This document shows positions 9,734 to 20,200 of a stretch of DNA of 64,000 nt, piece by piece (position 1 is the stretch's first letter; each line of letters begins with the position of its first letter). Below the pieces are notes generated by a model. That model worked only from the letters and a program-made list of their open reading frames with translations. It ran no database searches and was not told the DNA's origin. Both the position numbers and the translations under genes were made by a program. Source of the stretch: Paralithodes platypus (Eukaryota; Arthropoda; Malacostraca; Decapoda; Lithodidae); NCBI GenBank assembly GCA_032716605.1, contig CM064505.1:48309762-48373761 (forward strand). The letters run 5' to 3'.

Positions 9734-11156
9734 CTGGAAAAATAAAGAAAATTTCCAGGAATTAATGCTCATAAGGTTAACCCAAGTGTTCGCATACAAG
9801 TGTTAATAACCCGCCGGGTAACGGGATGCAAAGACACAGCTAACACATCTCGCCACGCGGCTGGGTATAAAGAGGCTAAACAAGTCTTCTTAGCTAAGAA
9901 CATGAAGAATACCCTCTGATATAATGGTCCAGTATGGCACTAATAGTCTGTAGGAGGTGGTGACTGTCTCAAGATTCAATTTTGTAACAAAGCCCCCCCT
10001 CATAAAGACGCCGGCCCTTGAAATATTTTAGTAGAATAGCCCAGGGCAGGAATATACGAGATCTGATTTTTTAACGAATTGTCCCAAACGATCGTCGTAA
10101 AAATAGAAGGCGGCGATACTGAAAGTATCACCCAATTAAGGTTAATCGAAATTGAATTTGTTTATAAATTCCTTAGTTCCTATACTTAGGGACACCCGCC
10201 GGGTGTGGAAATCGATTTGGTTAAACCTCACTGATCCTTCAAATGCCGTAAGAGTAAAGGCGGCGATACACAGAGTATCACTCACATGGATTGGTTAACT
10301 ATAAGAGACCTAAGTCGTTTTATCCCACCCTGCTAAGGTGCACCCGCCGGGTGAGAAGTCTAAAAGTTAACCCCACAAGTTCCTGACCCCACTACTTTGT
10401 AAAAGATCGCCGGGGAGGAACGCCTAAACAACAGCTAGGTTTTCCCCGTGGTTTGTCGTAAACCAGGTAGAAAAACCTATAAAAAACGAGTGTTCTCACG
10501 AACGTCGTTTCTTTATATATAACTAAATATATATGTAAGGATGGGTACAGCCATCCCGCCGGGAAATAAAGGAGGCCTGAAACCAGGCACCCACAGATAC
10601 GCAGTCCTGGAGAGCCACAGACACCTCCCCTCGCCGGGGAACCAGCCAGTGTTAACAACCACGTGTGGCCTAACACTGCTCATCGGTCAGGTTTTTTCAC
10701 GGTGAAACCGAGAAAAACCCGCCGGAAGGCAAACCCCACCCTGAACAGACACCATCTGAACAATACGACACGAGGAGAGACACGCACGACTAACCAAGGT
10801 CACAACATAATCCGTGGAATTAGCCAATACACAACTAAACCAGGAAACAAATATAGTCCGAGGAATTAGCCAATACACAACTAAAACCCGGATACACATG
10901 ACACAGTAGGGCATATTTATAAAATAAATAATAACACTAGACATGTGGCAAAGCTACGAGCGGCTGGCTAGGCCTAGGTAGACGGCATGAAAATAGTTGA
11001 AATATAAACACACACTGGAATATCACAACAGGAACCACCGCCAACACACCACCGAAGCGATAACTTCCCAACCCCGGGAAGCCTGACACGGACCCAGAAA
11101 AAACTTCACTAAGTGAAGAAAAATACGCTGGGAACGTCAGCAAACACACAGCTTAC
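9734..11156 (-). other. DIRS-1 leader: predicted 5' UTR intron
   Basis: In sense, GATGAG|GTAAGC (donor, first intron base 11156) and a pyrimidine-rich TTTATTTTTCCAG|AGCTGAG (acceptor, last base 9734) bracket about 1.42 kb ending 60 bases before the gag ATG. Both sites are preserved in DIRS-2 and DIRS-3. The intron contains two copies of a module combining a GATAC...GTATC hairpin and a CACCCGCCGGGTG palindrome (about 10086-10225 and 10226-10370), and an imperfect repeat of GTGTATTGGCTAATTCC (10800-10895). Small frames here are not conserved as proteins. Confidence 0.6.
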
Positions 11157-11473
11157 CTCATCAGAAGGATAAAAGGCAGCAATAATTAACGCGTAATGAA
11201 AGCCGCCTGCATCACCAACTAAACCAAACTGTGAAAAGTTCACGTGTCCACAACAGGACCACGAGGGTACATCCGAAATAGATGCCCCATACAAACGACC
11301 CAAAATACATTGCACTGCGGGCAACCAGCCCAGGACACTCCTGCTACGCCTATCCTAACCTTACTCGATACATCCCAGAGTAAACAAATGAGAAAAAACT
11401 CACTAGGGACGCCACGAATGCGGAACCAGCGGAGCCTGAAAGGAACGTCCGGGCAGGCTGAGCGCAGAGCAAA

Positions 11474-11784
11474 GAAGGAGGAATGACGCCTGAATCAGCG
11501 TCTGGTCAGAAATCCACACAAGTACATCCACGATATGATGGAAAGCTTATTGGATAGTTATTCTTATTTTCTTTTTGTTTTTATTTTTTACGAAGTTTTT
11601 TCGTAGTGAGAACCCAATTCATAATGACTGAAGCCATGAGTGAGGTCGCGTGCGCTCATGATGAAGGCTCCTCAGTTTTTAAATGCTCTGCGCGGTAGAT
11701 TCAAACTACGGCGGATTAGTGTTTGAAGAGGATGCCTTATGTAATAGGCATGTTCGTCAATGATGGAGGGGCCACTAATAAATA
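11474..11784 (-). repeat. DIRS-1 left inverted terminal repeat
   Basis: Inverted complement of 3148-3441 for about 290 bp. The outer 37 bp are also complementary to 3581-3617 in the ICR. The outermost bases in sense read TATTTATTAGTGGCCCC, identical in DIRS-2 and DIRS-3. Confidence 0.88.
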
Positions 11785-12859
11785 TACTAATTGCTCATTG
11801 TAGGCCAATAACAAAACAGTTTAGAGGATGCAGGGAAGGTATATATGTAACATGCATGCTAATACAAGGTTTAAATCAAGCACCAGTCGCCAACCCGGGC
11901 ATATTTGGGGAAAATAGGGATAGGAAATGGGTGGAGGGCCTGGAAATATAGTCTATTTTTTCATCACTAGGCTGACAGGGCCCACACAAACATTTAACTG
12001 TGTGGCAAGAACATGCTTAATGTGATTTTGAATTGCTGAGGGGGTAAAAGGGGTACGTCTCCTTAGGGCCAGCAAAAAAATCTGGAGGTCCTATAGAGAC
12101 GCATTTTTCAAACTGTTGCCATACCTCACTGGTAGAAAGCCATTCTCCCCAATATGTATGGTGTAATTAGGGTCGAGTTTCCTTCACCCAGGATAAAATA
12201 AAAGGTTATTACGTTTAATAATGTTAACAAAATAAACACACATTTACAAGGACCTAAGGAGACGCAACGCGGCTGCCCTAAGCAGACGCGTGCGTCTCTA
12301 TAGGGCACTGAGTTCTACTTAAGGCAGCTTCGTCAATGGTGAAGGAAACTCAATCTTATTTATACCAGACATAGAGGAGAGTATGCTATGTTACCAGTGT
12401 GGTGTACGACCTTCTGGCATCAATTTGAAAAAATGCGTCTCCATTGGACTTTGGGTTTTTTGCTGGTCATATGGGGACGCACCCTCACCCCCCTTCAGCC
12501 GTGCAAGTAAAAGCCTTTTGATCATGCAGTGTTATACTTCAACTCATGCACTATCAACCTGCAGTAATAGAAACGAGATTCAAATTAGGGAACTGAAAGA
12601 AATTTAGCTTTTAAAAAAAAAGAAATCCTTAGGTTTTCGTAAGGAATTTGCGAAAACATGACATTTTTTAAGTTCATCTCATCTCACACAATAACATATG
12701 AAAATAATAAGCTGGTACTATGTGAGCATATTAGGTGATAGTTAAAGAATATTTTGGCCCACCATTCATGCATCTATCTACTCATCCTATGCCTGTGCAA
12801 GTTTTTTTGTTTCAAGTGCGTCTCCTTTGGGCAATGCGTCTCCATTGGTACTCGTACCC
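11785..12859. repeat. Right arm of the TA-flanked TIR element
   Basis: Non-coding arm with repeated GCGTCTCC-type motifs in both orientations and an inverted pair GAGTTTCCTTCACC (12174-12188) / GGTGAAGGAAACTC (12338-12351). No transposase frame. Confidence 0.55.
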
Positions 12860-13037
12860 TAGACCTTCTAGGAAAAAAGAGAGGAATATATCGAAAAATT
12901 AAGAAAGGTGAAATTCACCTACAGTACTTGCTTACTATCAGAATCTATCAAGAGAGGTTAAAAAAGGTATAAGAACAGTCAAAAGAAATTATGAAATCAG
13001 GATAGCCAATGACTCAAAAAATAACCCTAAGGCTTTT

Positions 13038-13370
13038 GGACCGACGCCCCGCATCTCCGGCCACAAGAAGGAGAGCGTCGCTTGTTCGTGTGTGCCTGTA
13101 TGTTGTTGTTAAGTATCGAAAAGTGATGTAAAGTGGCTGTTTTGGCCATAAAGTTATCTCCAATGAAATCATCATCACAGCTCAACCAGTTGACTTAGAG
13201 AGCTCTACTTAATGCCATTCTACAGGTAAATAACACAGCTACGCTTGGGGATGCGCGGGGATGCGGGAAGCAGTCTGATTAACGAATATACGGTAGCCTA
13301 GCCTAGACGTTTTTCGGCCAAAACCCGGGTTTCGAGGAATATATATATAATACATAGCCGGGGCTGGAGG
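13038..13370 (+). mobile_element. piggyBac-type MITE, left-truncated
   Basis: Matches the right two-thirds of the MITE at 13503-13982, starting at GGACCGACGCCCCGCATC and ending GGCTGGAGGG next to TTAA (13371-13374). The left terminus and a block of LINE-A coding sequence are absent, suggesting one deletion took both. Confidence 0.7.
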
Positions 13371-13502
13371 GTTAAATAGTCAGTTTCTATCCGTTTTCAC
13401 TAATGAAAATTTGGCACAGATTCCAGAAGTCCGTAAGGTATATAGCGATAGTATAGAAAATAGGTTAAGTACGGTTACTATAAGTAGAAATGATGTGCTT
13501 AA

Positions 13503-13982
13503 CCCTCTGTTCCCGGAAGGGCTCTTGAACGCCCATAAAAAAGCATACACGAGCTGCCCGGAAGGGCTCTTAAACACCCATGAGGTCAAAGCCTGTGAGC
13601 TTGGTGTGCGAGGCGTCGGTCCGACGCATGTAAACAACAGCCGGCTGGACCGACGCCCCGCATCTCCGGCCACAAGAAGGAGAGCGTCGCTTGTTCGTGT
13701 GTGCCTGTATGTTGTTGTTAAGTATCGAAAAGTAGTGTAAAGTGGCTGTTTTTGCCATAAAGTTACCTCCAATGAAATCATCATCACAACTCAACCAGTT
13801 GACTTAGAGAGCTCTACTTAACGCCATTCTACAGGTAAATAACACAGCTACGCTTGGGGATGCGTGGGAATGCGGGAAGTAGTCAGAATAACAAATATAC
13901 GGTAGCCTAGCCTAGACGTTTTTCAGCCAAAACACCCGGGTTTCGGGGAATATTTATGTAATGCGTAGCCGGGGATGGAGGG
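13503..13982 (+). mobile_element. piggyBac-type MITE, complete
   Basis: TTAA duplications at 13499-13502 and 13983-13986 flank ends CCCTCTGTTCCCGG and (complement of right end) CCCTCCATCCCCGG. The left subterminal region holds two copies of CCCGGAAGGGCTCTT, as does the left end of the transposase-bearing piggyBac at 36298. No coding capacity. It interrupts LINE-A between VTISRNDVL and the segment KEIDRLKPQKSPGPDE. Confidence 0.85.
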
Positions 13983-14050
13983 TTAAGGAAATTGACAGAC
14001 TGAAACCTCAGAAATCGCCTGGTCCCGATGAGTAGATGCTAGAGTATTAA

Positions 14051-14453
14051 CCCTTGTCTAGCGGGGTGTTTTGGGCTCATTTGGGCATATTCAGGCCCTC
14101 CTGCATGAAGAAAAAAAATATTTAGCAAAAAACTAGGCACTAAAAGCTTCAAAATGAGACCAGAACGAGCTACGTAGCACTCGTGGTTCTCTTGCAGTGG
14201 TGCCACGAACATGGAAGTTTAGCATATATCGGTATATTTTTCCCAGCTATGCTCACTACTGGCTACACTGCCGGCCTCTCGAGAACACAGGGAACATGAG
14301 TTAATGGGCGGCGGTAAGCCCTGGGAGTCGGCTGTCTGGCCCGCTGCTCTCCCAGCCATTTGCACTCGATTTTAACCCTTTAAAAGCCTTAATAATGCTC
14401 CTAACTTGCTGCAAATTGGTGCACGACTTAAGTCGAGCGCCGCTCTTTAAGGG
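14051..14453. mobile_element. TTAA-flanked MITE of a second family
   Basis: TTAA at 14047-14050 and 14454-14457, with ends CCCTTGTCTAGCGG and (complement) CCCTTAAAGAGCGG. The interior is unrelated to the other MITEs here. It is non-coding and splits LINE-A just after SPGPDE. The TTAA target fits piggyBac- or Kolobok-type mobilisation. Confidence 0.75.
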
Positions 14454-14457
14454 TTAA

Positions 14458-15333
14458 AAGAATGCAGAGATGAGTTAAGTTACCCATTAACATTTCTTTT
14501 TAACAATTCATTAGAAACAGGTATAGTTCCAGAAGCTTGGAAGGTTGCAAATGTAGGATAGTTCCGATTTTCAAAAAAGGTGATAAATCAATAGCATCCA
14601 ATTACCGTCCCATTAGTCTCACTTCAATCATAGGAAAGCTACTAGAGTTAATTATTGCTAGGAAAATGAGAAACCACTTAGAAACATTTAACTTAATCAA
14701 TTCTTCTCAGCATGGATTCACTCAGGGACGTTCTTGCCTTACTAATTTGCTTAGTTTTTTTTCAGAGGTATATGAAGCAGTAGATAATGACAAGTCATAT
14801 GATATTATATATTTAGATTTCAGTAAAGCTTTCGACAGAGTCCCTCATGAGAGATTGATGAGAAAGGTTGAGGCACATGGAATAGGTGGGGCGTTGTTAG
14901 GATGGATTAGGTCATGGCTAATTGGAAGGAAGCAGAGAGTCAGCATAAATGGTACTAAGTCAGAGTGGGGATCAGTCAAGAGTGGTGTCCCCCAGGGATC
15001 TGTATTAGGTCCTCTGTTGTTTATTATATACATAAATGACCTTGATTTAGGTATAACTAGTAGGATAAGTAAATTTGCAGACGATACCAAAATGGGGAGA
15101 AAAATTGATTCAGTTAGAGATATAGAGTGTGTGCAAAGGGATCTAGATACCTTACACGAATGGTCAGTAAAATGGCAGATGAAGTTTAACATTGACAAAT
15201 GCAAGGTATTAAAGATAGGGAAGATGCATACAAATTTTAAATATAAACTAGCTAATATGGAATTAGAAAACTCAGACTGTGAGAAAGATCTAGGTGTGTT
15301 TGTTAGCAATGATTTGAAGCCTAGAAAACAATG
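14458..15333 (+). pseudogene. LINE-A reverse transcriptase core
   Basis: The frame gives successive RT motifs: PIFKKGDKSIASNYRPISL, HGFTQGRSCLTNLL, YLDFSKAFDRVPHERL, SGVPQGSVLGPLLF and the catalytic FADDTKMG box (about 15070-15093). A frameshift near 14555 separates SLETGIVPEAWKVAN from VPIFKKG. The frame stops at 15333 where the Tigger-type MITE enters at a TA. Motif style places it in the CR1/Jockey group. The active-site residues are still intact here. Confidence 0.85.
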
Positions 15334-15335
15334 TA

Positions 15336-16245
15336 CAGTAAAAGTCCTTTAATCCGACGACCGATGATTCGAATCTCCCAATAGTCCGAATTTTTCAATT
15401 TGAGGCCAAATCCGAATTCACCCGATGGTCCGAATTTCAAGAAGTCCCAAAGTCCCCTTTTTGAGGCATTAGTCCACTCAAATGACACATAATGGAGCAC
15501 ACACATATCATATGTTCATGAATTCACTTTAAAAGTTTACCATTGTCATTGTAGCCTATTACCTACTTCAAAACATTCAGATTAATGGTCAAAGGAAGCT
15601 ACTGATATAAATGTAAACACCACATCGTCTGCTAGAGAGTTTGTTTTGCTCTTGAACGCATCCTTGGGACGCTCCGATGCGCTACTGGCTTGCACCGCAT
15701 TTTCTGCAAGCGCATTCAGTGTTGAGCTTGAAAACGCACCTTTGGACGTTCCGATACGCTACTATTTATAGTTCAGTGATCGGAGCGTCCCAAGGGTGCT
15801 TTCAAGACAACAAGACAAGGGTGCTTTCAATACAATATAATATAACAGAGCACGTCACAAAAGGAAAATTACAAGAACCTCTCAGGGAAGTGCGGTTGTT
15901 AAGGCATTACTTCCCGAACCACATCTGATCTGATCTTCAAGAGCAAGACAAACTCGCTAGTAGACGATGCGGACATATGGTGTTTACGTTTATATCAGCA
16001 GATTCCTTTGACCATTAATCTGAATGTTTTGAAGTAGGTAATAGGCTACAATGACAATGGTAAACTTTTGAAGTGATTTCATGAACATATGATATGTGTG
16101 TGTGTCATTTGGGTGGCCTAATGCCTCAATGTTTTCGTCAGGCCATTAATACGCAGGTTCATGGGGTAAAGTCCGATAATCCGAAAAATCCACTAATCCG
16201 AACGAGGGCCGGTCCGCTGCCCTTCGGATTAACGGAAGTTTACTG
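15336..16245 (+). mobile_element. Tigger/pogo-type MITE (copy A)
   Basis: Ends CAGTAAAAGTCCTTTAATCC and (complement) CAGTAAACTTCCGTTAATCC flanked by TA at 15334-15335 and 16246-16247. Inside is an inverted pair TTGGGACGCTCCGAT / ATCGGAGCGTCCCAA (about 15662-15680 and 15779-15795). No transposase. A second copy in opposite orientation lies at 53694-54650. Excising it restores the LINE-A frame from KPRKQC to VRNKANRILGF. Confidence 0.88.
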
Positions 16246-16247
16246 TA

Positions 16248-16794
16248 TAAGCGTTCGTAACAAGGCAAACAGGATTCTCGGGTTCATATCTAGGAGTGTG
16301 AGTAACAGAACTGCTGATGTTATCTTAAAACTTTACTTGTCATTAGTGAGACCCCATATGGATTATGCTGTTCAATTTTGGTGTCCTTATTACAGAATGG
16401 GCATAGATTCATTGGAGAGAGTACAACATAGAATGACAAAAATGATCCATAATATTAGAAATCTTCCGTATGAAGAAAGGTTGAAGAAATTAGGCTTACA
16501 TTCATTAGAGAGACGCAGAGTTAGAGGTGACATGATAGAGGTATTCAAGTGGGTTAGTGGAATTAATAAAGGAGACATAAAAAATGTACTAAAGCTCAGT
16601 GATAGCGAAATAACTCGTACAAATGGTTTCAAATTAGATAAATTTCATTTCAGAAAAGATATAGGCAAATATTGGTTTGGTAACAGAGTTGTAGATGGGT
16701 GGAATAGGCTACCAAGTGATATAGTGGGTTCAAGAACGATAGGGAGCTTTAAGATAAAATTAGATAGGCATATGGATGAGATGGGTTGGGTGTG
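16248..16794 (+). pseudogene. LINE-A RT C-terminal domain
   Basis: The continuation of the same protein: NKANRILGFISRSV, SLVRPHMDYAVQFWCPY, LERVQHRMTKMIHNIRNL, YEERLKKLGLHSLERRR and a final LKIKLDRHMDEMGWV-like end before TGA (about 16794). This is the conserved thumb/connection region of CR1/Jockey LINEs. The piece itself has no stop codon. Confidence 0.85.
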
Positions 16795-16992
16795 AGGGGG
16801 ATCTACCAGGTGTGGGCCAATCGGCGCTCAGCAGACCCCCGTAATATTATGTTAATCTCTGACCGTTTTGGTGGGGTCAGTACTCAAGGTATTAGTGAGA
16901 TGGGTCTATAATTGGGGTTGGGTGTGACAGGGATCTGCCTTGTATGGGCCGATCGGCTTTTTGCAGACTCCCATTTTCTTATGTTCTTATCC
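16795..16992 (+). other. LINE-A 3' UTR
   Basis: Two diverged copies of a ~65-bp unit (GGTGTGAGGGGGATCTACC... and GGTGTGACAGGGATCTGCC..., starting near 16789 and 16919), then CCCATTTTCTTATGTTCTTAT, a simple-repeat tail typical of CR1-group LINEs. Beyond it, 16993-17225 shows no feature. Confidence 0.6.
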
Positions 16993-17233
16993 CTGTGGGA
17001 CTTGTGGCTGTGCGTGTAGGAAAGATACGATACTTTGGCTTTGCTCACCTTGTAACAAGTGGATACACCGGTAAATATAGTTATCGTGTGTACTATAGCC
17101 TAAGTAGCTGTAGCCTATATTTCCAGCTGATAGTTAGGCCTAATTGCTATCTTGCCATCTTGATTATTCTGCTAGCCTATTACAGTACTGTACCTACACT
17201 TACACTTAGTTACACTTAGTTGTATTCCGTCCG

Positions 17234-20200
17234 TTAGTGACACAGTTGAGCTGGGGCTCCACTGCGACCAGGCAGCTCCCTTTCTTCCACTCTCCATTCC
17301 AGAAGTCGGTTGGAGTTGGTGCTGGGGTATCCTGGTGTTGGTGGCCGGTCCGGTATTTTGGCCAGCCACATGTCCAAGTGTTTCTTGAAGGTGTCTGGAG
17401 ACACCCCGGTCATGTTCCTGAGAGGGGCTGGTATACAGTTGAACAGTCTGGTTCCATTGTATGTAAAGCTGTGATGGATCAGGGATTTGATTTTTTGCGT
17501 TGATCCCGGCGTAGTCCTCACATAGCACAGCCTCCCTCGCCTTTGGTGCTGATTCTCTTGGATGTTTGGATTTGGTACCTTTTTTTCCAAAATCTTCCAG
17601 ACGTAGATGATGATGTATCTCTCCCTACGTCTTTGAAGTGAGTACAGCTGCAGCTCCTTAAGTCTCTCCCAGTAGTTAAAGTGTTGAAACCCATGGATTT
17701 TACTGGTGAATGTCCTCTGGGTGGCTTCAATTTCTGTTATTTCTCCTACTTTTTGGGGAGACCAGAGCTGGGAGCAGTACTCCAGTCGTGGTAGGACCAG
17801 TGACTTCCACAGTGTTAGCATACACCTCTCATTTCTTGTGTGGAAGGTTCTCAGGATCCAGCCTGCTATTTGTTTTGCTGTTGTTGTGGCTTTGGTAATA
17901 TGCTGGGAAAAAGTGGCGTCACTGCTCATATTTACTCCCAAGTCCTTCACTGTTTCCTTGGCGGTAATTTCTTGCTGTCCACTTTTGTAGTTGGTGTCGT
18001 TTTGTAGTGCTCTCTTGTTCCCGTACCTTAGAAGCTCGAACTTGTCTCCGTTTAGGGCCATGTTGTTTTCTTCTGCCCACTTCAGGATTTTGTCCAAGTC
18101 TTGTTGTAGTAGCTGAGCATCATGTTGTGAGGTGATTTTCTTCATGAGTCTGGTGTCGTCTGCAAACGATGTGGCTGTTGAGTGTTCCAGGTCCCTGTCG
18201 ATGTCTCCTATCATGATGAGGAATAGGAGAGGTCCCAGTACTGATCCTTGTGGTACTCCGCTGATGACCCCACCTGCTTCTGATAGGCTTCCTTGAACCG
18301 TGACTCTTTGTTTTCTGTTGGTGATGAAGCTGTGGAGCCATCTTCCAAGGTCTCCCCCTATTCCCAGTGATTTGAGTTTATGTAGAAGGATCCCATGGTC
18401 CACCTTGTCAAAAGCTTTGGCGAAATCTAGATATATGACGTCTACATTTTCTCCGTCTTGAATATCCTGTAGGATTTTGTCGTAGTGTGATAGTAGTTGT
18501 GAGAGGCAGGAGCGGCCTTTTCTAAAGCCATGTTGCCCCTCGTTGAACGCCTCGTTATCTTCCAGGAAGCTGACCATCTTAGCTCGTATTGTTCTTTCTA
18601 TGATTTTAATAAGATGTGACGTCAGCACCACTGGTCTGTAATTTTTGGCTATGCCTTTACTACCCCCTTTGTGTATTGGTGTGACATTACCTTCTTTTAG
18701 GGATTGTGGTACATATCCAGTTTGGAGGGACTTGCTCCACAGCAGTTTTAGAGGCAGGGCTAGCTGATGTTTGCAGTTTTTTAGCAGTTGGGCATGAAAG
18801 CCGTCTGGTCCTGCCGCAGAGTTTGGTCCAATCTTGTCGATGGCTGCTATTATGTCCTCTGTTGATACTGTTACCGAGGAGAGTTGATGTGGTGTCCCTG
18901 GAGCGTTGCCAAAGAAAGTCGTTGCATTCTCGATTTTCTTGTCTTCATTTGGCGGGCTGAAGACACTTTCATACTGCTGTTTGAGTATCTTGGCCATTTC
19001 GGTTGGGTCACTCTCAAGTTCGCCCGTAGGTTTTGCAAGTGGTCCTATTGTTGAGGTGTTCCTGAGTCTCCTTTTTGCGTATGCATAGAAGAATTTGCTA
19101 TTTACTCGTATGTTTGCAACTGCTTGGAGTTCTTCGCGTGTTCTTTGCTCTTGGTGTGACTGGATGAGTTTACGTTCAACTTCATCGAGCTCTTCTTGTA
19201 GTTTGGTGATATTGTGCGCATAGCTGGTCTTCCTTTGCTTGGCTCTCAAGTACGTCCTTTTCTTCATTAGTATTTTTCTATCTCTGGGAATCTGCTTGAT
19301 CTGCTTCCTGCTTGATTTGGGTGGTATGGTGTTTTTACAGGTCTCCAGGCATTGTTTCTGGGGGATACTGAGAGTTTCGTCGACGTTTTTATCTTCGAAT
19401 AGTGCCCTCCAATCAGTTCCTGCCAGTTCTGCTCTCAGTCTGTCCCAGTCTATATCTTTGCTGTAGAAGTTGAGATCTTTCAGAGAGGTGCAGGGTATTT
19501 GGCTTGATTCCTGTTGACATCTTCTTGGTGGTGTGGGGGTTCTAACTTTCATGAGGCTGTGGTCGGACATTATAGTTTTTACAGTTTCGTACGAGTGTAC
19601 CAGGTCGAAGTTGTTGCCAAATAGTAAGTCCAGTGTGTTGTTGCCTCTTGTAGGTTCCTCGATGTATTGCTTCATGTATGCAGTGTCCATGATAGTCATT
19701 AGCTCCTTGGCTTGCTGTTTTTCATCCCTAGTTCCTCCATCTATTTTCATGGTTGCCCAATTGATGATGGGCAGGTTGAAATCTCCTGTGATGATGACAT
19801 CTGTAGCGGGAGTTGGAAGATTTTGTAGGAGTGATTGTATCTTCTCTGTGACCTCCTTGAAAATTTCCCCTGTGGTGTTTGGAGGTCGGTACAAAATTAT
19901 GATGAGCATGTCGGTTTGTCTTATGTGTACTGCTAGTAGCTCTGTTGTGCCGTTTGAGAATGCAACTAAAGTTTCGGTATTTGCAGCCATATCCTCCCTT
20001 AGGTAGAGTGCTACTCCTCCGTGGCTTCTGTCCTCTCTGTCGGCTCTGAATAGAGTGAAATTATGGATATTGATCTCTGCATCCAAAATGTTTTCGTTCA
20101 GGTGTGTTTCTGTGAGGGTTAGAAAAATTGAGTTGTCTTCCTCTGCAATTTCTTCCAACATAGGGACTTTACATTGATTGTTTCGTGGGTAAAGTCCTCT

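Larger units (their letters stand above)
3089..11784 (-). mobile_element. DIRS-1: full-length DIRS-type tyrosine-recombinase retrotransposon
   Basis: An 8.7-kb element on the minus strand with, in sense order: left inverted terminal repeat, long spliced leader, gag, RT/RNase H, tyrosine recombinase, internal complementary region (ICR), right inverted terminal repeat. The ends are not flanked by a long duplication, as expected for recombinase-mediated integration. All three frames are open in this copy, and it is almost identical to DIRS-2 at 20349-29030, so both insertions look recent. It sits inside the TA-flanked TIR element, which sits inside LINE-A. Confidence 0.93.
2666..12859. mobile_element. 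TIR DNA element with TA duplication, host of DIRS-1
   Basis: Left end GGGTACGAGTACCAATGCAG and right end, read on the complement, GGGTACGAGTACCAATGGAG form an inverted repeat with TA on both sides (2664-2665 and 12860-12861). Removing it rejoins the LINE-A frame. The element's own DNA is only about 1.5 kb (2666-3088 and 11785-12859), and the rest is DIRS-1. Its arms are full of short direct and inverted GCGTCTCC(N)TTGG / CCTAAGGGGACGC motifs (about 2850-2910, 12050-12110, 12250-12310, 12430, 12815-12845). No transposase is visible, so it is non-autonomous. The superfamily is not assigned, though a TA target is compatible with Tc1/mariner-type elements. Confidence 0.75.
1985..16992 (+). mobile_element. 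LINE-A: CR1/Jockey-like non-LTR retrotransposon split by nested insertions
   Basis: One plus-strand LINE can be traced through separate pieces: endonuclease 1985-2665, linker 12862-13037, linker 13375-13498, start of RT 13987-14046, RT core 14458-15333, C-terminal region 16248-16794, then a 3' UTR to about 16992 ending in a TTCTTATGTTCTTATCC-like tail. The protein reading resumes across most gaps once the inserts are removed. Each gap is explained by an element with target-site duplication: TA (2666-12859), TTAA (13503-13982), TTAA (14051-14453) and TA (15336-16245). The gap at 13038 is a truncated MITE with some LINE sequence missing. The LINE also carries frameshifts near 2115 and 14555, so it was dead or dying independently of the inserts. 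Confidence 0.85.

Noticed and set aside
10687..10944. 85-codon frame in the DIRS leader, also in DIRS-2 and partly DIRS-3
   Set aside because: Lies within the predicted intron, and its protein is not preserved in DIRS-3 (frame and length change).
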